Positions 34,732-47,400 of a stretch of 64,000 nt of DNA are shown here, in pieces. The DNA lies in contig CM054117.1 of assembly GCA_028673005.1 (NCBI GenBank), forward strand, positions 52,511,870-52,575,869. The letters are read 5' to 3'. A program made the translations under genes and the position numbers. Position 1 is the stretch's first letter; every line of letters begins with the position of its first letter. This DNA is from Tanypteryx hageni (lineage: Eukaryota > Arthropoda > Insecta > Odonata > Petaluridae). The notes beneath the pieces were generated by a model. It was not told where the DNA came from. It saw only the letters and a program-made list of their open reading frames with translations, and searched no databases.

Positions 34732-35462
34732 ATATAACGCGGACGTTGGGGTCCAAGATATTTGACCGCGTTATGCGTGAATTCGCGTTATATCGCATTT
34801 ACCCATTTATAATTACATGCAGTGACAGCCGACGCCATAAACCTACCAGTCAGAAATGACATTGCGGTATCCATTATCCGCGCACAAACGGGCGAAAAAA
34901 AGAAAAGAATACAGCAGTTAAAAATATGTTGCTTTAAAAATTTGAAATGAATATTTTATTTTTTATTGTGTTCCACTTTGAAGAGCAAACATTTACTGAT
35001 TAACAACATCCGTGATTACAAGTTCAAAACCAACACACTTTTATGTAACGGAAAGGCAACTAAAGTTTGCAATCGACCGTTGCCGTTCTCCCGACTACAT
35101 TGTTTATTTTTTAACGAATGTATCTAGGGTCAACTGCCTTACGCTTTCCTTTTTCTTCTTTTTCGCCATTTCTATAATCGATTTCAAATGAAGAATATGT
35201 ACATAATGTGGTGATGGGTGGTGTAAATGTGTGACGCGACGCTAGACTTGTCTATTCTGTTATATCTGTAATTCGCTAATACGCGATAATGTAGGATAAT
35301 ACGCGATAATTTAGGATAGAGTATGTCAATAACCAAAGATGTCTGCGGAGAATTTGAGTGAAAACTATGTAATCACAAAAGAAAAAGGACGGGGTCCAAC
35401 CATTGCCCGTGTTATAAGCGATCCCGCGTTATATCAAGCCGCGTTATATCGGGTCTACAGTG
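34732..35462. mobile_element. Candidate Tigger-like MITE with repeated ATAACGCGG
   Basis: The right end, read inward on the minus strand, is CACTGTAGACCCGATATAAC, then GCGGCTTGATATAACGCGG and GGTTGGACCCC. The left end reads AATATAACGCGGACGTTGGG, GTCC and later CGCGTTATATCGC. These are partly inverted versions of each other, and the right end is next to TA (35461-35462). The interior has no coding frame. Similar ATAACG wording occurs at 19527-19590. Confidence 0.4.
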
Positions 35463-37272
35463 TATTAGTGTAATATAAGAAATATAATAAGTTTGTTTTA
35501 ATTTTAATTTTTAAATAATAAATACTACCTGTAAAAACGAATGTTTTTGTCCTTTTTCCTATTTCCTTTCGACGTCACATTCAAATTGTAAACAAAGCTG
35601 CAACGGGCAGACTAGTTATCCATTTATTTATTAATAATTATGGCTAAAACGGATCGATAGTAATTATCTAAATCTAAAGTTACTCTGGCTTAGGATTGAA
35701 TTTACCGCATTAAGAAAAAACCACCATTCATCCTCGCCAGGACACGTTCTCGAATATTTTTACGAAGTCGACAAAAAAATAAGAATTATAGTCTCGGAAA
35801 CGAATAAAACGTCAATGCTTTTTCGACTCTATTCACGCGATGCAAAAATGAAGTAGAAAAATTTGCAAATCAAATTTTAAACGGAAGATCGCGACTCGAT
35901 TTGATTGATGGCCGTAGCGTTAGCATAACAATACAGAAATTGCTCGACGCTAATTTACTACGCAATTGTTGATTCGGTCCCAATTCATTCCCGATCCGCG
36001 CCGGAAGACTGGATGGATCATTAATCATTCCTACCATTCGACATTTTCCTTCGATTGTGACATTCTCGAAAATAGCCTCCATTTCGCCCTGTTTTTCAAA
36101 GAGAACTATTGTTTTTTCATTCGCGCTCCAATGAGTGATGAATTAACGTAATTTTTTACAGGAGACCGTTAATCCCGAAAAATAGGACGTTGTCGTGTCC
36201 AAAAAATGTTGCCGTTTTTCGCATGCGTATACAAGAGCAGGTCGTCAAATAAATTACTCCCATATATTTCCTCAACGGCGACGATATTTTATCCTTCCCA
36301 AGGTAGGTATTTATTTTAATTCGCATTTATGCGTGAATTACAAAAGAGAAAGTCGTGCTATTTTGTTAACGCGTCGCTTTTTGCAAAGGATTGTGTTTTA
36401 GGCCTATATTAAGCGATTAAAAAAGAAAAAAGAACGATACATTTTTTTAAAGAAAGACCTTTTACTTTAATTACACCCGCGACAAATCGTTTATTTTTCA
36501 TCTCGGCAATAAATTGAATTTGAGATCTGCTGAGATTTTTGGAGGACACTTTGTAAAATAATTGAATACACCTTAAGAGTTTTTGTTGTTTCTTGACAAA
36601 TCAATCAATCTCATATTTTTTGCCGTTCGGTACTGTCGATTGCGCGGCGTGATTGATCGTCTGAATATCATACTATAAATGAACAGAACTAAATCGGGAG
36701 AAAAGTTATTAAACGACCTACTCCATTAGCACATCTAATCATGATAAATGCTATTTCCCTATCCATGCAACGATTAGTCAAAAATAAATTTTTCTTCAAC
36801 TGTTTTTGTAATTTTTTTATGATTTGTCTACCTTAATAATTTTTTCCTGTCATAAACGAACAAATATTTCGCTATATAAACTAAAGGATAATATTTAGTT
36901 TACTAGATGCCTTAAATTAACGAAGAAATTAATCAAAGGCAAAACTGGAAATACGTTGATCAAGAGCACAGAAAATTGTTGGGACCTAGAAAAGTTGACA
37001 TACCCATCTTCCTTTCCTTTCAGGTAATAAAACTCTTATTGTTTTGAATTTTCATTATAATAAAATATCCAATTATTTTGGGTAATATAAGTGAAATATT
37101 GGCAATTGGTAGTATTGGCTACGGAGTAGACTCCTAGCATATTACGTCATTATTTTAGTTTGTTTTCCTGAGTTTGTAACAAATTATAATTTAAATCTTT
37201 TCACCTGTTAAAGAGAAAAAATTAATCGTTTCCTTTCTTTTCCTCCATGTACCCGCCGTCAATCTGCATCAG

Positions 37273-37577
37273 AGGGAAAGGCCCTTGCCATGTCCCACGA
37301 CTGCAAGTTCATCGAGACCTCGTCGGGTATACAACACAACGTGGACGAGCTCCTGGTCGGTGTCCTCAAGCAGATCCGCTTGAGGGAATCAAGGGACAGG
37401 AAGATGAGGAAGAAGAAGGGAAACGCAGTCAACGGGGGTTCGGTAAACAAGAAGGGGAGGCACCACTTGTACGGTTCCAAGACCTCTTTGAGCCTCCACG
37501 TTGCCAGGGAGATACTGAGCAAGATGTGTCTGAACGATTCCAAGTCGAAATCTTGCGAGAACCTCCACGTCCTCTGA
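37273..37577 (+). CDS. RGK-family small GTPase, terminal exon (ETSS to C-terminus)
   Basis: This exon completes the 165-residue visible part of the RGK protein. After the split Glu codon it reads GKALAMSHDCKFIETSSGIQ. ETSS (residues 79-82) takes the place of the Ras SAK motif, and HNVDELLVGVLKQIRL forms the last helix of the G domain. Then follows a basic tail (RKMRKKKG, KKGRHHLYG) expected to bind acidic membrane lipids. The C-terminal SKSCENLHVL corresponds to the conserved RGK heptad C-x-x-L-x-V-L; there is no CAAX prenylation box, again as in RGK proteins. The SKSC context is also where vertebrate members bind 14-3-3. Stop codon TGA at 37575-37577. Which fly Rgk paralogue is closest cannot be decided from this part. 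Confidence 0.95.
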
Positions 37578-37845
37578 GCACGGCCAAAAGGGGGCGCCAT
37601 CCAAACTTGGAAAAACCGTTGGGGACTCAAACGCCCCCTGTGCGGCCGCGCTAGAAAACACGCAGGTCGTGTTAGAAAGAGGTTACAGAGCACCAGTCTG
37701 AGATGCCCTCCCGTGACGACATACACCGCGACCAGTTGCCTAGTTGGTTTGCCGGAGCTGAAGGTCAATGAAGGCTTAGACACGGTCGAGGGAATGGAGA
37801 TTTAAAATATACGTAGTACATATTATATTTTGTTTTATCGTCTCC

Positions 37846-37903
<58 letters not shown>

Positions 37904-38990
37904 TTTTTCCAGTAATTGTGTGATAGTCGAAGAAGGTAGACAATTAGCTTCTCAGATAATTGATTCCTATTCCATTGTGATGATAGGATAATCGTTTCCT
38001 GCCATTTTCCAACGTCTTATTCTTAATTTTACGTTTACTTCGTTCATTCTCACTGCTTATTTCGTGAATTGAGTGTTGTTAGTTTTACTTGACGAAAGAT
38101 CTTTCGCCATATTGAAACCGTGGTGTATATATTTTAGGTCTGATGGTCCTTTATTTCATTCCAAATTATCGTGAGTTGGTCCCTTTTGTTGTTGTTGTTG
38201 TTGTTTGTTTTTTACTTTTATACTCTTTTCAACTGTAAGCGTGCTTTTATTGTCACTTTCTTTTTTAGAAACAAATAACTGTATAAATTCAACGTATCGG
38301 GTATGAACCGAAAAAAATTGTTGCCATGTTAAAAATATCGCATGAGTAACTATTTGAAAGAATAAGTGATAGTTCTCGGTGAAAAACGCTGCTGTCGCAT
38401 TGCGATTAAGCATATATTTCTCCTCACTCCCAATTCTTATGATTATTACTATACATTAACTGGAAGGCAGATTCAGTAGTATTGGGAGTTTTACTTCTTT
38501 CTAAGAAGCTAATTAGTTGTGTCGTAAAGTGATTTAGATTATTCATTTAACACACATCCATATGATTTATTATCATCTCTCTATTTCATTAATGTATTCC
38601 TTTTCTAAGAAAATTAGTCTTTCATATTTACATATTGTCTCTTTGGTGTATAAAGTTGTAACATATCTTGATATAACACAGCTTAACGCTAATTTATAAA
38701 AAGTTCCAAATTTTAGTTTATGACAATTATGATACGATTTTTTAATCTTGTGCCAATTTTTTACACTTTTACACATTTTCAAAACGAACTTGAGAAAGTC
38801 ATTGAGATCTTTTTTAAAGAGAAGGATCATCTCCTTTCCACAGTCTTTCTAGGTAGTTATCGAATAATATTCACAGTTTGGCATTTCTTTGGCGCGCTGA
38901 CGGACTTGTATGATCTGTAACCACTCTTATCAATCCTGCGCCAAGAGCAAATGAAAATAAAGGATCTTGGTGACATTTTACAAAATATAT
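37578..38990 (+). other. Probable RGK 3' UTR with candidate poly(A) signal
   Basis: The DNA after the stop has no reading frame and becomes AT-rich after about 37800. AATAAA at 38956-38961 followed by a GT-containing stretch (GGATCTTGGTGACATTTTA) is one candidate polyadenylation site; others lie further right. The true transcript end needs RNA evidence. Confidence 0.3.
37849..37900. repeat. (TA)26 microsatellite in the RGK 3' flank
   Basis: A perfect TA dinucleotide run of 52 bp, 272 bp after the RGK stop codon. Likely length-polymorphic. Confidence 0.95.
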
Positions 38991-41345
38991 CTCCCTTGAA
39001 AATCATTCGTTTTTAACTTTTCTGCCATCGGCACATTTCGAGGCTATTTATAATATTTTATTGGTAAAATTTAAGTGAATTGGAAAACTCTTCGAAAACA
39101 AGAGGATATTTTTTTAATAATTAAATCTCTTAGCCCTGACAAACGGGGCCTACGCATAAATTAGTTCATTTTTCTTTTCGAGGCAAGGAAACAAAAATAA
39201 AATGGCAACATTTCCCTCCACATCCTGCGGTCTACTCAATCGTTGGCCTACATTCTATCAACGCTCTCGCTTGGCGATCCCGTAAAATAAAATCGTATGC
39301 GCACACCTCCGTAAGTTTCGCTCGTTGACGAAATTAGCCAGACAGATCTCTTTTTCGTCAAAGATCTCGAATATGGTTAGAAAACAACCTACAAGGACAA
39401 CGGAGTTTTATATTACGACCTAAAATATCGACCTAGACGCACGAATAAATCTAGATATTTTGAACGAATGATCAATGCTATTTGGGAAAGAAAAAGTTGT
39501 CCTTTTCGGAATAGTCAACGAGCGGAGAAAAAAGTCACGCAAATGAGGTTCTGAGAAGAAAGAATCTATATCAAAGGCGTTTTTATCTGCTATGCGGGAA
39601 TGATTACATGGGATGTTTTTATTTCGGTAGTGTGAAGTATTTTATTTGTCGTTATTAAAAAGGTTAGTGTGTATATGGTGCAGTGAACGAATCGTCATCG
39701 TACCGTATATACAAGCTTTCACAGTACGTCGGCCTAACTGAAAATTAACGTTAAAAAATCCATTTAGAATTAGTGGTTCGATAAGTATATGTTTTAACCG
39801 CACGTGAGAGTAGCGATTCGTCATAGTTGAACCCATCTGTCCTTTACCCTAGTGAATACAATATTTCGTGCCGGCAAAGTTCGTCGGTCAATTTTATAGG
39901 AAAGGATAAAAAAGGAGCCACTATCGATCCGCGAACGTCGAACGACATGAAAGAACGAAACACCTCGAGGTTTTTAAAGCTCGTTGGTAAGGACCTATGA
40001 TTCCGGATTGTTCCAAAATCCTTCGTAGTTCTGAATGAAATTATCCTCCATTCCAACAACAGCGGTATTTTCGAGTGGCGTAGATGAGCTCGGCTCTTAA
40101 ATATGGGGTTCAATCGTGGGTATGGCTAATCCTCGATGTGTCTTTTACTCTGGACTGTTATTATTTGCCCTTCGTTTTGCTTTCGGGAAGATATGCCCCG
40201 ATTCCGCGATCTTAGGACGAGGTATAAAATCAGGCGAACTCAATCTCACAAGCCGCGAGAAAGAGAAAAATATTATCGGAGGATAAAATTTCTCGTTAAC
40301 GTGTCTCAATATCCGATAAGCCGCCCTTAGTTTATAATTTTTATTTTAAATAAAGGAGCAATTCAAATATTTCGTTGTGGAAGTTTTAAAGGATTCTATA
40401 GTCCACCAAGTTTGCTTTTTTCAGCAGCCAAGCTGTAGGGAGGATAAATTCAGCCTCGATTATAGCAAGCTCTAATTTGAAATAAAAACATCGCTTTGTG
40501 AGCTTGCCCATAAGGAGTAATCTTATCGAAGATTTCAAAATAAAATAAAAAAATTTCTTGTTACCTTCACGTTCTGGCGAAAGCGATTGGGCTCCTTTCA
40601 CCTTATCGTTAGAAATAGGACGAGACACATCGCGTGTTTTGTTGACTGAACGACGAAGGCGACCGGTCGGGATGACGAGTGTTCTCGGCTGTTTTCAAGG
40701 TCGTTTATGATTGGGGATGGACTTCCTCTCCTCCTCCACTCTTTTCCCCTCCTTCCCCTCTTTTCCCGTCCTTCCCCTCTTTTCCTCGACTCGAACTTCG
40801 CCGTGTTGACGGCGGAAGTGACGATGGCGCGCGGAAGTTTTCGCGGAAGCTCGAGTTTTAAAATTAAACGAGTCTATCCGCGAGACCCCACGAGGAACGG
40901 ACGGAAATATTTCGATTCCGAGGCGAACATTGATTTTTTTTATTTCTTTCCCTTCGCGTGGATGTCGGAGCGTTGCTCCCGCACTTAATCTTTTATTTTT
41001 AAATTACCGCGGAAATTCCGATGAATTGGATATCGATACAAGAAAGACCGTGAAGTTTTGCTTTTAAGCCGTGAAATTTTGTAAATTTTTATGTTTAGCG
41101 ATAAAATGAACGAGCAGGACAAGTCTAGCATTTTGCGATAACCATCGGAATGATAATTATAGGTCCACCGCGGCCAATCCATTTTTCAGATAGTCATTTT
41201 TAAGAAAATTTCTAACAGTACAGTGCACAAATTTGCTTCTTAATTTAAAAATTTGAGAGTTTCTCCTTGCTTCCTGGAAGATTCAACTTCATACGTTGGC
41301 TGGTAACTTCTCATTAAATTTTTGAATTGATAAAGTTCATGTATC
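38991..41345. other. No gene recognised
   Basis: Frames of 60-93 codons occur on both strands (for example 40136-40330 and 40707-40988 on +), without domains. A GC-richer part at 40,630-40,990 has pyrimidine-rich sequence but no start or splice evidence I trust. Confidence 0.45.
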
Positions 41346-41359
41346 CGTGATTATTACCG

Positions 41360-41760
41360 GTTACACCTGGTTCTCCACACTCTCCGCATTTTCTTCATTT
41401 CTTGACATTTCGCTTTCGAGTCGTCTGCTGCTAAAACTTTTTCCTTCCTCGTTCTATTTTTCCTTTCAGTTTTCCGTCTAACATGTCTTTAATCGTGCTC
41501 TCTCTCTCCTCGTGTAATATCCAATCCAGTTAGCCTTCCTCTTTCTTTTAGGCTGTATAATAATTCTCTTTTCGCCTGTTCCTTAGCATGTCCTCGTTGT
41601 TCATCCTATTTGTACTTGTTATCTTCAGTTTTCTTCTTCATGCCCATATTTCGAAGTACATATTTTCTATCATTTTCCTGGGTGTCCAAGTTTCTGCGTC
41701 ACATATAACGGTACTCCATGTATAGCATTTTATCCATTTCTTCCGTATTTCTTAAATACA
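41360..41760 (-). pseudogene. Non-LTR retrotransposon reverse transcriptase, C-terminal remnant
   Basis: Frame-corrected minus-strand reading gives, in order, WDAETWTPRKMIENMYFEIW (about 41705-41645), RMNNEDMLRN, KANWIGYY, then TIKDMLDGKLKG followed by KIERGRKK. The order TWTxxK-ENxxxxEIW, MNNEDMLR, xNWIGH and KDMLDGKLKGKxxRGRK is the typical tail of arthropod non-LTR reverse transcriptases (jockey/R1-related). Multiple frame changes and stops are present, and the polymerase core with the YADD motif is missing. No poly(A) tail was found next to it. Confidence 0.65.
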
Positions 41761-44418
41761 ATATATGTATGCAGCGCTTACGTTAATTAGCACGAATAAT
41801 TGCAAGAGAATGCGTCTATGCGTCTATTATTCCTTTAGTAAGGACCGCTAACAAAAAGAGAAGTCCTTCAGGGATCCAACTGACTGTGGTCATTATATAT
41901 TTCTCCTTCTCTAATAAATCCGGCCTTTTTCTGCTACATTTCCGAAAACGAGGCGCAAAAAATTAGCATTTTTCGTACTTTTTTTAAATAATAATTTTCG
42001 ATAGTAATTTGATCGCCCTCAAAAAGCGCGAAACGAATTCGACAAACAGAGAAAATTCGGAAATAGCCCGATTTTTCCTTCCCTCTTACGACGAATCCTA
42101 TCTAATTAATTGGATCTCCCTAGTAGTCCCAAATCCCTTGCGTTTCCGAGGAGATCTCTTAAATCCCGGACCGAACGGATCCTCTCGCTCGTTTGTTTGC
42201 GCCTGGATTTAATATTCCGCTCGGATATTCAAAGGGAGGTTGATTTCCAAATAGGGGAGGGGGGGAATTAGAAAGAGAGAAAGGGGAAGAGGAAATGCTC
42301 CGGGTCAAGAGTTTAATTTCTTCTTCTCCTTTATGAGTGAGTTTCCCTGCAGAGGTCGTCTCGTCTCTTTGTTTATACAGTTAGAACACGCACCCTACCT
42401 ACGTGATTGTTGTCGAGTGACACCGCGACTCGTGTCGTTCCATTCATTCTAATTTCGAAATAAGTCAATATTTTTATGATTCTTTCTCAAGACCGTTTTC
42501 GTTCTATTGAATCCATTTCGAGGTAATTATATTAAGATAACATTTTCTACGAACGGGTATATTGTTTGCTTTTTACGTGTTTTTGAAAGAAACATATCGA
42601 CGCCTCATTTAAGATTGTTTTTATTATTCGTTTGTGAAACGGATGTGAATTGCTTGACGCAACATAATGCACGTTACTTAATATTTCTTTCATGTCAAAT
42701 CTGTACAAAAATACCAACACCCTGTAAAATTGTATGCCGAATAATTATTTTTCCCATCGTGTGAGTAATTTTCTACACAGCAGACGATAGCCCATCCCAT
42801 CGTCAAACATTATAAAATGAGGATTCTTGGTATCCAGAATTGTCCGGTTTAAATAATGAGTAAAAGTTTATCACCATATATACATTACTATTCATTCAGT
42901 TCTTTGTAGAGCGAGGCAATTGATGATTTTCGAACGAGTCATTTCACTCGTTTTTTCATAGCGTCAACACAGCCTTTACATTAAAACAGCACTTAAATAA
43001 AAATATATTTTTGTCGGTAATGTCGCTGGAATTAGTTAGCCCCCATTTATGCATGAAGATAATGAGATCAGATCTCTTTTTTATTCTTGTTCGCTTATCT
43101 ATTTCAATCGAGGTCAGGATTTTTAAAATTTTTCCCCGACCACGCAATTCATCGGAAGTGGAATTCCTAAAAATTTCGCCGTTTTTCTTGCGTTCCCATG
43201 CATAATCCATGTTCCCATTTCCCATCGGTCCCTGTCTGCTTGTTTGTCTCTTTTCCTATCCCTCACTTTTCTGATCTTCCGCCGTGAATCGTCTCTAGAA
43301 TCTTCCAATGAGTGCAAAATTTCGTTTTTCGATCTCGGAGCGTTTATTCCAGCCTTGTCTGATAATGAAGTCTTGTTTGCAGAGATTATCTCTTATATAT
43401 TATAGGTCATGTGATAGAACAAGAGAAATAAATCTGTAGTAATTATTCTACGGAGCTGTTTGAGAAGTCGTTTGTGTATGATTTTTTGCGCTTTCTTCTT
43501 TAGCATTGCCAAAAGTGTATTAATTAAATTTATTTTATCTTACAAGCCGAAAACAACACAACTTTATATGTAAAAGCACACTAAGTAGTAGTAAATAGAG
43601 CTATCGGCACCAAGCTGGTTGGACTGGGAAGATTGAACTCGTTTGCTGTATTAGAGATCACATACCCCGATTAATTCCTAAGAAACATTATAAAATAAAT
43701 AATATTCAACTTCAAGGAATCAAATTTACATAATCAATATTCAGTAACAAAGTAAGTAAAACATGTACTGCATTATCTGAATTATCATCGAAACTCATAC
43801 ATGCCTTCATACAAGCTAATTCTCGTGAAGAGGCGCTAGATTGGTCCTTGCCCTGGGCACTAAAATGTCCCGAGCTGGCCCTTCGTCTAATGACAGCCGA
43901 TTCGTAATTTCGGGATATAAACTTTTTTCGACGAGCCATCAGCCAATTTTATTGTTTTTGCTCGCGTTTAAAACTAGTTTGGATTTTTTTTTGCATTTTA
44001 GTTCCACAGCTTCGATTGGAATAACGGCATCAGCAAAATTTCTTTTGTTCTCGCGGGAAAAGGAGCGGAAGGAGCAATAAGAATCGCGGTTGTTTTCTTA
44101 TAGAAATCTTTCAAGCTATATATGTGGTTTAAAGCGCGTCAGTGATTCAGGTTTTCCCGTCGCCGTTTCCCGATTCCTCGAATGATACAATGAACTAATT
44201 AAAGTTCGTTTCACTTTCGATTGAATGCGTATGAAAATATTTCAGTTTTTTATGAGAAAAAAGTACTATCGGGATTGAGTTTCATGTCTAAGAAAGTCGG
44301 AATGCATTTTATTGTTTCTTAACTTTTGACACCCATACATGTACACGTAAATGCATTCGCATAAACATATGTATACGCCCATCCCTCTCTTTTGCACGGT
44401 GCAGGCGTCTTTAAAAGG
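41761..44418. other. No gene recognised
   Basis: AT-rich, with a short G-run GGGGAGGGGGGGAATTAG near 42256 (weak G-quadruplex potential). Minus frames of 89 and 64 codons at 42956-43317 and plus frames over the same place have no domain. Confidence 0.45.
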
Positions 44419-44477
44419 ACCGTGTAAAGCAAAACCGTGTAAAGCGAAACCGTGTAAAGCGAAACCGTGCAAAGCGG
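44419..44477 (+). repeat. 15-bp tandem repeat, about four units
   Basis: ACCGTGTAAAGCRAA repeats four times with one or two changes, ending CCGTGCAAAGCGG. Because 15 is a multiple of three, the minus strand shows a HGFAL-HGFAL-HGFAL peptide, a by-product of the repeat. The wording AACCGTGTAAAGCGAAACC recalls the ends of Tigger-type elements, and a related CCGTGCAATTGG phrase lies at 44719. Confidence 0.75.
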
Positions 44478-47400
44478 AATAATTTTTCCCATAGATTAAA
44501 CAATGTGCGCCGTCTTGATTGAATCAATTAAGTATTAATGTAAGCTGAGTTGCTTTATTTATTTTTTCTTGGTGCCTCTTGAGATGAACTGAAATATTTT
44601 TCTGTTTTCTAATTCTTGGAGAACGTTCCGAAACCAAGCTAAAATTAAATCGATGACCGAGCCAATAGAGGTAGTTCTCTAAAAGGAAGACGGGCATAAC
44701 CTAAAACGTGTAAACGGAAACCGTGCAATTGGTAGGATGGATGTATAATTAAGTTGAACTACGTCAGAGAAAGGGTTTATGGAAATATGCCTCTGCATGG
44801 CGTTGAAGTGCTCGATACCTTTCGGTTGTCGACGACTGACTTTATGTTGTGATACCCTTCGTCGCGACCGACTCTCATTCGAGATATACCTACTATCGAG
44901 CATCGCTATAGAAAACATCCGGCGGGTGATCTACATAGCATTTTTGTTTTCGCCGCAATATTTATTGTTAGATTCGATACGATTCTTTCCAACTTTTTTT
45001 TAATCATTTGCCTGTCGGTTCAATGAGAGTGTGTTCCGACGAGAAAGTAAAAAAGCAAGGCGGCGTTTATTTTTTCGCGAAAACGAAAGTAAACAGAGCC
45101 TCCGGGAGGTATAAAAAAACGAATAAAGGGGGCTAACTGCGTAACAAAAACGCGCAATTTCCAAACGACACTTTCATGTACAGTTTATTTTGTTAAAGTT
45201 AAGAAAATATATTTCATTTTTCTTCACAGGTTCTGGCCTAAAAGTAAATCGTATTGATCTCAGAATTGATTGAAAGCGTAACCGAAATCTCATCAAAAAT
45301 CCATAAACGCTTTCCTTTTCGTGCTGCGGTTAAAGACCTTTGGAAATCTTGCTAACGCAGTTGTTGGGTACATTATTGGTTGGCCTCTCGATTATTTCAT
45401 CATTCCCTGTGTTTTGTTGCTCAGAAGAAAAAATAACGGATATTTAATATCAGAAATTATCGTTTCGTTTGGAATATTTTTAACGATTACTTGTTGGACT
45501 CTCCCTAAAATGTATTATATAATCCTTGCCGTTATGAATATATTCATTTTAAGTAAAATGAAAAACACCTAACCGCTACTTTTGGTTTCTTACCACCTTC
45601 ACTTCACTTCATCGTACATTTCTTTGTGATCTTCAATTAAAACAAGAATTCGCGTCAACCCGCAAAATTCTCATAAAATACTTAAAGAACATTATTCGAA
45701 AAGTGTGACTGCGGAATATTGAGTTTTTAAAACTTCCGCATGTGCCTGAAAAAATCCAAGAAAATTTGAAAGATCAAATTCAAGTGTTTTAAGTTACGGT
45801 AAATAACTTGAAGAAAATAAATTCGAAAAAAAGCTGTTTTCCGAAAAATTTCCGTCGCGAAAGAACGATTTCCAGCGAATGCGCTAAAATTTAGGGCATC
45901 ACCGTCGTGGTCGTCCTCCTTAACCGCTTCCGCCCCAACCTCCTCTTCCCCCTTCCACCGATACGTACCGTTTATTAACACTGGAAACTTCTCAATGAAG
46001 GCCTGAACGAAGATTTTGTTGGGCTTCTGCCTCTACGTATCGAACTTTTTGAGTTCATCGTGCTAAAGGACACCGCCAGATTCCCCTCAAAAGAGAATAG
46101 TGCCGAAACTTGGATCGAAATTGCGTGACTGCTTTATTGGTTGGGCCCCCAGACTTTTTGGAGGGCGAAGGCTAAACGCGAAAAGAATGACCCCTTGCAC
46201 GCAAACTCCGCATTTTTCACATTGAGGTCGACAATGTTTCATCCGGAATTTTTCTTCCCTCGGATGGTGGACTGCTAAGTCGCATGACCTAAGTGTAAAG
46301 GCTTGACGGAGATTTGTTTTCGATTAGCGATTAGGCGCATCCGGACAGGATTACGAATGAATATCTCGCGGGCCATGGTTTCTGATCTGTCGAATCTTTC
46401 ATCCGGAAAGTGTCACTCCAACAGAATCTCCCTTAAGAGTTAATGATGTACGAAATAAATTTTGTTCTCTGAAAAATAACTCGAAAAACGCTGCAATTTT
46501 GTCGCTTTAACCTAACATGCAGCAATAGAAATACATTGAGTATTGATGAAATTAGCAACTCGCAGCCCGGATTAAGTATCTTAGATACCATACATCCCAT
46601 ATCTTCGGGGTTTGGCATTTCCGAATTTCCCATTTAAAAAAATAAAAAATCAACTAGAAGAATTCACTACTTGGCCGTTTAAGAAAAAATCTCTTTCCGT
46701 AGTAGTGAATGGATCCGATCGAAAAAATCTCCGGGATAAAATATAAGAAACTAAAAGAAACCATTTTGAGTCGTCTCGCTGAGCACTTGCATATAGATCA
46801 CAAAAGCGAGCAACATATAATAAAAAAGCAGGCGTATTCATGATATAGACTGTCCATAAAAAGAGAATCTTTTGATTGAATAATAGATATAATTGTTTCA
46901 GATGACGAACGGAATGTAGCGAGTGAATAGAGAAACTCTTCAATTTGCGTGTCGTTCGCAGTGCGTAGGTCTAGTATGTACTTCAAAATGTTAGCTGTTC
47001 TTTCTTTGACTCCTTGTCCAACAGGATTAACAAACTATACCGTCTGCTATAGCTGATTCGATTAGAAGGGCGGAATAATACGCATATCCCCTGCATTTCC
47101 AAAATGTTACCTTCCCTCTCGCTGCGCAGTCATGAAAGATGCGTCGTCGCCAAGGAGGTCCGGAGAAAACCTTCGCAGGAGTTTGTTTTGCTCCCTTGGT
47201 TTCCGATAAGTCTTCTTCATATCGTGGACGCAAAAAAATAACACGACGATGTAGCAAATTTCAGTGCGATAATTTTTGTTTCGTAAAAAAAGCTGTGATA
47301 TGCGCGTTAGCAAAACAAAATTATGTAACCTTTCTACGGCTGGAAATCACAATCGCGGCACGCTCTTCCTCTGCAAGCGATTCTTTTGTTTTTTTTTAGA

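Larger units (their letters stand above)
26724..37272 (+). other. RGK intron, 10,549 bp, rich in transposable elements
   Basis: Donor GTAAGA at 26724 and acceptor CTGCATCAG ending at 37272. The phases match (phase 1), restoring a Glu codon (G + AG) and continuing in a conserved order. The intron holds part of repeat family R, a palindromic MITE, a hAT remnant and a GCG-rich MITE (separate entries). The remaining parts (26724-29540, 31960-34730, 35463-37272) show no gene. A TATA-like TATATAAAT lies at 32461-32470 without an associated gene that I can support. Confidence 0.85.

Noticed and set aside
37247..37654. 135-codon plus frame in another phase over the same exon
   Set aside because: Wrong phase relative to the upstream RGK exon, charged low-complexity peptide, no conservation.
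37259..37783. 174-codon minus-strand frame over the RGK terminal exon
   Set aside because: It is the antisense shadow of a GC-rich coding exon; the plus strand gives a conserved RGK C-terminus with matching splice phase.
44266..44472. HGFAL-repeat protein
   Set aside because: Product of a 15-bp DNA tandem repeat with no other coding evidence.
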